Shown in pieces: positions 26,617-36,400 of a stretch of 64,000 nucleotides of DNA. Origin of the DNA: Oceaniferula spumae (GTDB taxonomy: Bacteria; Verrucomicrobiota; Verrucomicrobiia; Verrucomicrobiales; Akkermansiaceae); contig NZ_AP026866.1 in NCBI RefSeq assembly GCF_042849255.1, forward strand, positions 186,001 to 250,000, given 5' to 3'. A program made the position numbers and the translations under genes. The first letter of the stretch is position 1. The number at the start of each line of letters is the position of its first letter. A model generated the notes under the pieces. It ran no database searches. It saw only the letters and a program-made list of their open reading frames with translations, and was not told where the DNA came from.

Positions 26617-27600
26617 TTAAGGTACAGGCACTCTGGCTAGAATGCGATCTACCAAAGTGTCGGTAGTAATGTCTTCAGCTTCGGCTTCATAGCTCGGCAG
26701 GATACGGTGGCGCAGCACGTCGTGAGCGAGGTCCTTGATATCCTGAGGTGTAACGAAGGATCGACCAGCCATGAAGGCTTTTGCTCGCGATGCGAGTGCG
26801 AGGTTGATCGTGGCCCGAGGCGATGCTCCAGCTCGGATGAGATTTTTCAATCCGGTGTCGACCTTAGCTGGGAAGCGCGTGGTGTGCACGAGCTCCACGA
26901 TGTATTTCCGAACTGCAGGATCGATATAGACAGAATTCACCAAGTGAATGCTTTTGGCGACCGTTGCAACATCGACGACTGGAGCAGTTTCATAAATCGG
27001 CTCGGACGTGGCCATCCGGTCGAGAATCGTGAGCTCATCCTCTCGGCTTGGGTAGGAAACGGTGACTTTCAAAAGGAAGCGATCCAACTGAGCCTCGGGA
27101 AGCTGATAGGTGCCCTCCTGGTCGATTGGGTTTTGAGTGGCTAAAACCAAAAATGGATCCGGCAACTTGTAGGTGTTGTCTCCAATCGTGACTTGCCGTT
27201 CTTGCATCGCCTCCAACAGAGCCGACTGAACCTTTGCCGGAGCCCGGTTAATTTCATCGGCCAAAATGATATTGCTGAAGATGGGGCCTAGCTTCGCCGA
27301 GAAGGTGGCTTCGCGCGGATTGTAGATCATCGTTCCGATAAGATCGGACGGCAAAAGATCGGGGGTGAACTGGATCCGGGAGAAATTGGTATGTAGGCAG
27401 CCTGACAGCGCCTTAATGGCCAGCGTTTTTGCCAGCCCTGGCACGCCTTCTAACAAAATGTGGCCTTTGCAAAGGAGTCCGACTAGTAAGCGATCTACAA
27501 GTTCAGCTTGGCCGACCAGTACTTTGCCCATCTCTTCTTTCACCACAGGGATCCATTGGCAGGAGGCGGCGATATTATCTGAAAGCTCTTGGTTATTCAT
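26617..27600 (-). CDS. MoxR-family AAA ATPase
   Basis: A 327-residue AAA+ protein; the start at 27600 gives MNNQELSDNIAASCQW. Walker A is GVPGLAKT (about 53). Walker B with the following block is LADEINRAPAKVQSALLEAMQE (about 110). Sensor 1 is VLATQNPIDQEGTYQLPEAQLDRF, and the lid domain has GASPRATINLALASRAKA. MoxR proteins act as chaperones for maturation of membrane or metal-containing complexes, usually beside VWA-domain and DUF58 genes. None of those partners is visible on this side of the gene; the neighbours are divergent. Confidence 0.93.
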   Translation of the reverse strand: MNNQELSDNIAASCQWIPVVKEEMGKVLVGQAELVDRLLVGLLCKGHILLEGVPGLAKTLAIKALSGCLHTNFSRIQFTPDLLPSDLIGTMIYNPREATFSAKLGPIFSNIILADEINRAPAKVQSALLEAMQERQVTIGDNTYKLPDPFLVLATQNPIDQEGTYQLPEAQLDRFLLKVTVSYPSREDELTILDRMATSEPIYETAPVVDVATVAKSIHLVNSVYIDPAVRKYIVELVHTTRFPAKVDTGLKNLIRAGASPRATINLALASRAKAFMAGRSFVTPQDIKDLAHDVLRHRILPSYEAEAEDITTDTLVDRILARVPVP

Positions 27601-27723
27601 GGAGTGACGGGTGCATTCTTCAAAGAAACAGCGATGGTGCAACGGCGAATCGTGAATAAAACTTAGAAGCCTGACCATTTCGCTCAATTTCCATCTTGGA
27701 CAGAAGGCTATTGAGCGGGTAGT

Positions 27724-28596
27724 ATGACGGGTATGAGTGTAATTAAATGGTTCAAACCGAAGGCCGTCGTGGTGGTGAGCAGTCTGCTGACCGCAGGCAC
27801 AATCCTATTTCCGCATCAACTCCACGCCCAGCTGCCCAGCATGAGTGAGCCACCATGGACAGGTTTTTTCTCAGGCTATCAACAGCGTGATTATGAATTT
27901 GGCATCAACAATGAGGGAGTCATGGAGCTCTATCTGATGACGAAAAAGAAAGAACGTGTCGGTCATACACGGACGATCAAAATATATCCGCAGGTATTAA
28001 TCGAGAATGACCAAGGAAAGCGGTTTTACAGATCCCTCAACGAAGATGAAGGGTTCGCTACCGAGATCAAACCAAGCCTTGAGCATAAAGAAGTCAAGTT
28101 TACGGGAGAAACCAAAGGAGGCGTGAAGTTAGAGATCAATGTGAAATACGATCGCAGTGAAATTATCTTGGATGGCAAAGTTCTCGATAAAGGCGATATC
28201 AAGGACCCGAAGGTGTATTTCAGTTACAAAGTCAAAGTCCCCGCCATGTATACCAGTACCTACAAAGATGAAGACAAAGCGAAGTCACGTATGCGGAAGG
28301 ACAAAGTCAGATTCATCAGAGCCAAAGATGGCAAACGCGTTACTCTCAAATCCTATGAAGAGGTCGATGTCTTGGCTGAGGAAAATGCCAAAGACGGTGT
28401 AAGGGAACTGGAAGTGGATATGGACGGACAGGAGGGCAAAAAACTGATTTTTGGATCGCTCGACGAAAAATCCACACTGATCTTCACTAACAGACCAGCT
28501 GATAAAAAAGGAAAACTATGGGAAGGTTATGAAGTTCTCTGGTTACGCGAGATGGGGGATGCTTCGGCCAAACCCTTCGTGATCGAAGTTAAATAA
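27724..28596 (+). CDS. Exported hypothetical protein
   Basis: A 290-residue protein divergent from moxR. A signal peptide (about residues 10-37, VVVVSSLLTAGTILFPHQLHAQ) is followed by charged beta-rich sequence with many Lys/Glu-alternating strands such as GVKLEINVKYDRSEIILDGKVL (around 135-156). Start is 27724 or the ATG three codons later. No recognised domain or catalytic motif. Probably periplasmic or outer-membrane associated. Confidence 0.75.
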   Translation: MTGMSVIKWFKPKAVVVVSSLLTAGTILFPHQLHAQLPSMSEPPWTGFFSGYQQRDYEFGINNEGVMELYLMTKKKERVGHTRTIKIYPQVLIENDQGKRFYRSLNEDEGFATEIKPSLEHKEVKFTGETKGGVKLEINVKYDRSEIILDGKVLDKGDIKDPKVYFSYKVKVPAMYTSTYKDEDKAKSRMRKDKVRFIRAKDGKRVTLKSYEEVDVLAEENAKDGVRELEVDMDGQEGKKLIFGSLDEKSTLIFTNRPADKKGKLWEGYEVLWLREMGDASAKPFVIEVK

Positions 28597-28922
28597 CAGC
28601 AGCGGTTTCTTGCCCTCTGGAGACGCCTGACAACCTGAGTTACAAAACGTTAGAAAATAAAAAACTTCTGACGTTTTCTGTGTATCGGAGTCTGAACATC
28701 GTGAAGCGCGGCTGACACCGTCTTCATCAGCCTATGCGCCAAGTTTCGGTCATGCCCTTGTTCCGAAACGGCGCATTTTCAAGCTGGCACTGCCACCCGT
28801 AACAGGCGTGGCGGGGTGCTGCCAAATCGTTATGTTCTTCCGTTGATTCCGTCCTGCTGGGACGGTTGTGTGGTCAATGTGTGGCTAGTGATTCCACAGG
28901 CGGGCCTCGCCACGCATCGGGT
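28597..28922. other. Convergent intergenic region
   Basis: 326 bases between the convergent ends of the exported hypothetical gene and the M48 protease gene. It contains a 6-bp hairpin CCGTCC / GGACGG (28849-28854 with 28860-28865). There is only a weak T-containing tail (TTGTGTGG), so I cannot call a clear terminator. No coding frame is supported. Confidence 0.4.
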
Positions 28923-30173
28923 TTAACCCAGCCGGCGCAAGGCCTTTATTCGGACCAACGTCGGTGGATGCGAGTAATCCATAAAAACAGGAAATGGATG
29001 AGGTGTTAGGTTGGAGAGGTTGTCCGCCGAAAGTTTTTTCAGGGCTGTGACTAAGTGCTCGGGTGTGCCTTGAATCTCAGCGGCGTAAGCATCGGCCTCG
29101 AACTCGTGTTTGCGACTGTTGATATTCCCGAAGATCGATAAAATTTTACTCACAGGCGAGAACAGCAGCATGAAAAAGACCAGTCCGGCATAGGTCGAAA
29201 TTTCCTTCACTCCAAAGGCATCAAAGAGCTGACGGGCGAACTCACTCGACTTGTCCGTGACCAAGCCAATCAAGAAGAACACCACCGCAGTCTGAATGAT
29301 AGAGAATATCATGCGCTGGATGATGTGTTTCTTTTTAAAGTGACCGATCTCGTGAGCCAGAACTCCTAACAGTTCCTCAGTTCCGTGGTTTTCAATGAGG
29401 GTGTCAAACAGGGCGATTTTCTTTCTTTTCCCAAAGCCCGTGAAGAATGCATTGGATTTGGTCGAGCGCTTGGAGCCGTCCATCACGTGGATTTCAGTCA
29501 GTGGGAAATCACATTTTTTGGACATCTCCTGAATGCGGGTTTTGAGCTCTCCGTCTTCCATAGGTTCGAATTTATTGAACAGGGGAAGGATGTAGGTTGG
29601 TGCCAGATAGGTCATCAGCAGTTGGAAGGCTGTGAAGGCCAACCATGCCCATAGCCATGCGTTTTCCACTGCGCCAAAAATCCATAGCACCATGGCAAGA
29701 AGCGGGATGCCAAGCACTGCCGCAAGCACGAGTCCTTTGATCTGATCGACGATGAAAGTCTTGGGCGTGGTTTTGTTGAAGCCGAATCGTTCTTCGATGA
29801 CAAAGGTATCATAAATCTGAAACGGTAGATTCAACAGAGTGTTTCCGACGAATAGAACGCCGATAAACACGATGCCGGTCACCGTTTCACTCCAACCAAA
29901 GTCGCGGAGCCAGCTATCAAGAAAACCGAATCCATTGCAGGCCCAGAAGACCAAAAGCACGGTCAGGCTATAGGTCGCAGTGATGATGCCGTAGCGCTCT
30001 GATACGCGTGTGTAGTCCTGAGATTTGGCATATTTCTCATCATCGTAGACGCCTTTAAATTCATCCGGGAGCTTCGGATCAAGTGCCTTCAGATTCAGCA
30101 GAGACGCGATAAAATCGAGATTCCATAAGGTGAGTAGGGCGATGACGATGAACATCGCAGTCGGGTTATCCAT
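28923..30173 (-). CDS. M48 membrane metalloprotease (CAAX prenyl protease 1 / Ste24-like)
   Basis: A 416-residue multipass protease. The ATG at 30173 (MDNPTAMFIVIALLTLWNL) was preferred over a TTG 12 codons upstream. At least five hydrophobic segments are visible. VLAHEIGHFKKKH (about 270) is the zinc-binding HExxH, and the third ligand Glu lies in the EFEADAYAAE block (about 350). The KFEPMEDGELKTRIQEM, GSKRSTKSNAFFTGFGKRK and LFDTL segments match bacterial Ste24 homologues. The length fits Ste24 rather than shorter HtpX. It probably cleaves unneeded or misfolded membrane proteins; bacterial substrates are poorly known. Confidence 0.92.
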   Translation of the reverse strand: MDNPTAMFIVIALLTLWNLDFIASLLNLKALDPKLPDEFKGVYDDEKYAKSQDYTRVSERYGIITATYSLTVLLVFWACNGFGFLDSWLRDFGWSETVTGIVFIGVLFVGNTLLNLPFQIYDTFVIEERFGFNKTTPKTFIVDQIKGLVLAAVLGIPLLAMVLWIFGAVENAWLWAWLAFTAFQLLMTYLAPTYILPLFNKFEPMEDGELKTRIQEMSKKCDFPLTEIHVMDGSKRSTKSNAFFTGFGKRKKIALFDTLIENHGTEELLGVLAHEIGHFKKKHIIQRMIFSIIQTAVVFFLIGLVTDKSSEFARQLFDAFGVKEISTYAGLVFFMLLFSPVSKILSIFGNINSRKHEFEADAYAAEIQGTPEHLVTALKKLSADNLSNLTPHPFPVFMDYSHPPTLVRIKALRRLG

Positions 30174-30486
30174 GCGGCGGATGGTCAACAGCCGTTGCGG
30201 ATTAGTCAATGGCCAAAGCGGTCAGAACTTGGAGGTAGCCCATTCCTAATCGGTGCTCTAGTTCAGAAAGCAATCACTGTCCAAAATCACTAGCAGATAG
30301 GAGTAGAGTAGCGTCATAGATGATATCCTCGATGTTGATAGATGGGGGTGTTTAACCCACACACATTGAGGTATATAGCCTCATGTTTTTCGGTGTCTTC
30401 CTAACTGGGTTTTATGCTCGACCTCAATGGCCATACGATTAGGTTTCTGCGGTAACTCCGATCGAGCATTCTTGTTCTGCATTGTC
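30174..30486. other. Divergent intergenic region with palindrome
   Basis: 313 bases between the M48 gene and the giant subtilisin-like gene. An inverted repeat TGAGG-TATATAG-CCTCA at 30367-30383 lies 104 bases before the plus-strand start and could be an operator. No clear promoter was found. Confidence 0.4.
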
Positions 30487-33400
30487 ATGATGAAACGTCT
30501 CTTCTTAGCCCTCTTTTTTCTTCTTATCGCCGTATCCCTGTATTTCGGAACTCGGAGCACTTCGGTAAACTCCTCAACGGACACCAACGTTCAAATCACT
30601 CCCACATCAGGCGACCAAACAAGACATCTTGAAGAAGATGAAACCCGATCTGCGACTCGTATCATGGCGGGGTCCAACGAGGAGGGGAAATTGGTCAAAC
30701 CCATCAGCAATACTCCGGCACCTCAACGACCCGACATGGCTACAGATGCCTTTGTTAAAAAGGTATACAGCGAGAAGTGGATCGATGCTGCCGAGGGCAA
30801 GGCGGGGCGCAGACGCGTCCGCGTTGTCGAAGCCGATTTCAAATACCCCAATGTCCGTCTCGAGGAAGAAGTCTGGACCGATCCGAAAACGGGCATGCAA
30901 ACCGTCAGGCGCATCCGTGCCTCTGTGGCGGATCACGTCATGGTCGGCCTGAAACCGGGTGCCGATGAAAAGGCCGCCAGTGAGCTGCTCGAACAAAACG
31001 GTTACCGCATCCGCGCCGTCGAACCCGGCTCCTACATCCTCGCCGAACTTGCCGAATTCAAAGCCGATGATGCCCAGAAGCGATCCATCGCCGAGATCGA
31101 AGGCCTCAACGAGTTCATCGACTACGCCGAGCCGGACTACCTCGTCTATCCGAGTATTTTCCCCAACGACCCGGCCTTCGCAAACCGTAAAATGTGGGGA
31201 CTCGACAACCCGGGAACCGTTGCCGGAACCACGGCTGATGCAGACATCGATGCTCCCGAAGCATGGGACATCCGTCACGATGCCTCCGGTGTCATCGTCG
31301 CTGTCACCGATACCGGCATCCAGTACAACCACGAGGACCTTGCGCCCAACATGTGGACAAACAGCTCCGGGCATTACGGCTATGATGCTTACGATGACGA
31401 TAACGATCCCATGGATATCGGAGGTCACGGAACCCACTGCGCCGGAACCATCGGAGCCCGCGGAAACAACGGCATCGGTCTCACCGGTGTGGCGTGGAAC
31501 GTGCAACTCATGGGCTTGCGCTTCCTCGGACCAAACGGCGGCAGCACCTCGGACGGCATCAGGGTTGTCAATTATGCTCGAGAAAAAGGAGCCCACATCA
31601 TCAGCGCAAGCTGGGGCGGGGGAGGATACAGCCAGGGGCTCTACAACGCGATCAAAGCCGCCGGAGATGCCGGCATTCCGTTTGTCGCGGCAGCCGGGAA
31701 CGACAGCCTGAACAATGACGCCACTCCGCACTATCCGTCGAGCTACGATCTCCCGACCATCGTGTCGGTGGCCTCCACCACCAGCAAAGACAAGCTCTCT
31801 TACTTCTCCTGTTACGGTCGCTACTCAGTAGACATCGCCGCGCCGGGCAGCGACATCTGGTCGTGTTACATCGGATCGAATTCTTCCTATAAACATCTCA
31901 ACGGCACATCGATGGCCACCCCTCACGTCAGTGGCGCGCTCGCACTGGCCAAGGCCCATTATCCCTCAGAAGATGCCGAGGACCTCATCGCGCGGCTCTA
32001 TTCATCCGTCGACCACATTCCGGCTCTGGCCGGTAAAGTCGCCACCGGCGGACGTCTGAACCTGCAGAAGCTGCTGGGTGCCTCCACAGCCGGAGTGAAC
32101 AACGACGACTTTGAAAACGCGCTGCGTTTCGAAGGCAGCTACGGTTACTGGAGTGGATCTAACAAGAAGGCGACCCGCGAAGACGACGAGGACACGTTTT
32201 CAATACCCAACACAGGAGACAAGAGTGTCTGGTTCGCATGGAAGGCACCCTACAGAGGTCTGGTCGAGTTCACCGTCGAAGCCAGCGACAAGCAGTTCAG
32301 GGTGATCGCTTTCAAAGGCAGTGAAAAGGGAGGCCTGACCATCGCCGCGGACGGTGGCAGCCAGAGTCTCCGAACCGACAAGACAATTTTCTTCTACTGC
32401 GAGCAAGACCAGGAATACCGGTTCCTGATCGACACCAGCCAGCCCGACGGAGTGAATCTCCTGGCCACGCTAGGGCTGAAACCTGTCAACGACCCCATCA
32501 CCGGCGCCCTCGGACTTTCTGGCGACCGGTTCACGGCCAAAGGCGACAACCGCAACGCGACGCCTGAAGCCTTCGAACTCTCCAATCCCCACGCGGGAGT
32601 GGGCAAAGGCAAATCGCTCTGGTGGAAATGGACGCCTGACTTCGATGGCGAGTTTGTCATCACAACGCAAGGCAGTGAGTTTGACACGGTGTTAGCCGTT
32701 TACAGCGGGGCTCCGGGTTCGCTAACAGAAGCGGCATCCAACGATGATCGAAGCGCGTTCGACTGGACCAGCCAAGTGACCTTCGAGGTAACAAGTGGCA
32801 CCACCTACTACATCGCCGTGGACGGGTTCAGGGGAGATGCTTCGGGGGAGATTTTACTCAACGGGTTTCTCACCGGAAGTATTGTGATTCTAAATCACCC
32901 AGAGAGTATCAAAAGCAAAGTGGGCGACCGGGTGGTGCTTGATGTTTCAATTATATCAGCGGGCATGACTAAATTTCAATGGTTGAAGGATGGAATACCC
33001 CTTGCAGGTGAGATCCAGAATTCTTTGGTCATTGACCCGGTTGAGAATGACGATTTTGGTGCATATCATGTGAAAATAAAAAATGATGCTCAAGAGGTTG
33101 ATAGCAATACGGCGCTCTTAACCGAAACGCGTACTGCGCCCAATGTGTATTGGTTTACGGGTAATCTTGCTGTTGGGACTGGCGAATCGGTGACGTTATC
33201 AGCTCTAGTGAGAGGTTCTTCACCAATGACTTGTCAGTGGTATAAAGATGGTGTGATTATTGATGGAGAAACATCGTTGTCACTGAACTTAAATTCTGTA
33301 TCGCAAGTAGACTCTGGTAATTATCGTATTCAGTGCACCAATGATTTAGGTTCAGATTTCAAGGATATTTATTTGGGAGTTGTGGACTCACCATGGGACG

Positions 33401-36400
33401 GCTGGGAGTGGAGGCGTCCAGGGGTGCCGAATGATGCTATCACGGATATTAAGGTTTATGGCACAGAAATATACGCCGTGGCTGGAGAAGTTCTGTTTTA
33501 TTCAACGGATGGAGTAGCTTGGAGCAAATCAAAATTCCCTGATGGGTTTTCAGGGAAATCATTCGAAATGATCGGAGATAGGCGCATTTGCTTAGGTTAT
33601 CACTCTGATGGAGCAGTGAAAGTAGCCGTTTCCCTATCTGGGGCTGATTGGGTCGTTAGTGATCCTACAGGTCTTGGAGCGTGGCAAACGGGGGAGCATC
33701 TACTACAGAAATTCAAAGGTAAGTTTATTGCGCAGTTGCCGCCATCTGCATACACATACACATCAGTTTATTATTCAGCAGATGGCATTATTTGGAATGC
33801 ATGCCAATCTACAATGCTTTCTTCTGAAGTCACAGCCTTGCAAGGGAATGGTCGGGTGTCAACGGACGGGAATGTGATGATCATGGCGAGTGCAACTAGC
33901 TCTTCAAACTATAAGATGCGGTATTATCACACGATGGATGGAATGGTATGGGTGGAGGCCGAAACTGACGCGGGTGGGGAGCATGGTTCAACTCGATTTC
34001 CCAAGCAGAGCGTTTATGCTCAAGGTTTATTTCACCTCATCGGAAGTTATTCATCCTACACCTCCTCAGATGGCATAAATTGGGATTACCACAATGCAGC
34101 CAGTAATGGCATAGATCATGAATACATTTTAGTGGGAGATGCGACTACTGTCTATGGGTTCAAGCAGAATGATGAACAGAAAATAATATGGTATGACGAG
34201 ATAGAATCAAGGAAATCGAGAAGTGTGTATCCTTCAAATTCTCAAACTTTCACTGCGGCTGCAGTTTACAATGGCCAGCTATTATATGGAACCGATAAAG
34301 GGGTGATAAGCAATGCTTCGGATCCTTACGAGGTGAAGATTCCACATGATCGATCTTCAGATATCATCCGTCTTGATTTCATTGACGATCAATTCGTTGT
34401 CACTCCACGTTCTCCAGTTTTTGGGAAAGGTGCTGCAGCATTACTCTCAGGCGACGGCAGGACGTGGAAATATTCCAATTCCTTAGGCAGTGATGAATTT
34501 ACTTACCTTGGCTATGCACTAGGTAATTACTGGGCAAATTCAATTGATAATAAAATTCTTAAAGGTCACACTCCATATGATTTCCACATACCAAGGGACG
34601 AGTCCATGGGACTCACCACGAGGGTTAGGTGGATAGGTGAGAAAAACAACGGTGATTCTTTGGCTATTGCAGCTACGGAAAGCGAGCCTTACGCGATTAA
34701 GTTACAATCCAGAGTAAGTAACTCACCCGTATGGACAGAGGTGGCATCACCGCCTTTTTCTGTCAGTTCCTCGACAACGTTTACTGAGATTGATGATCGT
34801 TGGTATTCAACAGGCACTATTTCTGGATTCCATACTTCGTTAGATGGGATATCTTGGCAGTTTACCGGAATAGCTGGATCTCAGGCTGCGGTGACCAAGA
34901 AAGACGGAGTGGTCTATGTCGTTGCGACCACTGGCGGAAGCCTTAGTGTTTCGCACTCTGTGGATGGTGTCAATTGGACTCACAACACACCTGTGGGTCT
35001 ACCTACAGGTTCGGCCACTTCTATTAAAAAATTAATGACATTCAATGGCAGCTTGGTCGCACACATTAGTTCTAAATTATTTTTCTCTAGTGATGGAGTC
35101 GTATGGGCTAAAGCTGAGCTACCTAAGAACGTAGTAGACGCAGCTGCGGGGAATGAGCAACTCGTAATTGCATTAGAAGGTGGTGGGCTTATTCAAGCGG
35201 GGGCGATACATGCCGGCGGGGGAGCTCCTCTAGTTAGCATCGCAAGTCCTCAATCATTAAGTAGTCATTTGGAAGGTTCTTTTGTCACCGTTCAAGGAGA
35301 GGCTAGTGACCCCGAAGAAGGCGCCGTCACTTATCAGTGTTTTGTCGATGGAGAGCTTGTTCATAGCGGATATGGAACTTCATTTAAGTTTAACTATGAG
35401 GCAGGTGGAATATTGGGGAACACCGTGCACGTGAGAGCTGTTGACAGCTTTGGATTAACGCAAACCTCTACCATCTACGTGAACATAACCTCTTCAGAGC
35501 CGGAAAATTTGTTGGCAGCAGGAGAAGGTCTGAATTTCCTGCCTACTGACCATGTGGCCGAAATGGGAGGCGTCTATTATGTTGCGGGGAAAAAATCCCT
35601 CTATCGTTCTGTTGATGGTTCGACGTGGGACAGGATTTCAATGCCACGGCTAAGTAGCCCTATTAACGCGATGGTTTCAGGAAATGGTGCTCTTGTTCTT
35701 CAGTTGGATAATGGTGGGATTATCTCGACGCGCGATGGAATCAACTGGACATATTTTTTGCCGGGGCAAATTGAGTGGCGTTTGAGAACGCCGCTCCGCT
35801 TTGAGGGTAATCATTTTGTAGCTGCGTATTCCAATAGTTCCATCTCCGGCAGTGTAATGACATCTCAGGACGGCCTCGCATGGACCATAGGAGCTGTAAG
35901 TAGGGAGGGCTATTTCAGCTGGCAAGCGATAGGCAATGATGGGGTGGTTATTGGTATAGAGGGATCTGGTTCCGGGGCCAGACGAAGTGCTGATTACGGG
36001 TATAATTGGAAATTGATCGATGATTTATCAGGGGCCAGCCTATACAATAGCAACGGCATATTTGCTGACGGAAAATACATGGTCATCGAGACATCGGTGA
36101 AAAGAGTTTTCAACTCTGTGGATGCAATTACATGGAGTCAGAGTGACTTGCCATCTACGATCACACAGAAACCGTCGATTGAATACCATGGAGGGAGGTT
36201 TTTCCTGGGAGGGGCTACATTATTACAATACTCATCTGCTGATAGCGTGACTTGGGAAAGTATGAATCACGGCATCGTTCCAACATTACTTACCTATTCA
36301 CAGGGGGTGTATGTTGGAGTGAATTCGGGTATACTCTACCACAGTCAAGATGGTGTTTCATGGACAGAGGTATCTGGTAGTCAAAGCCCAGCTAATATTA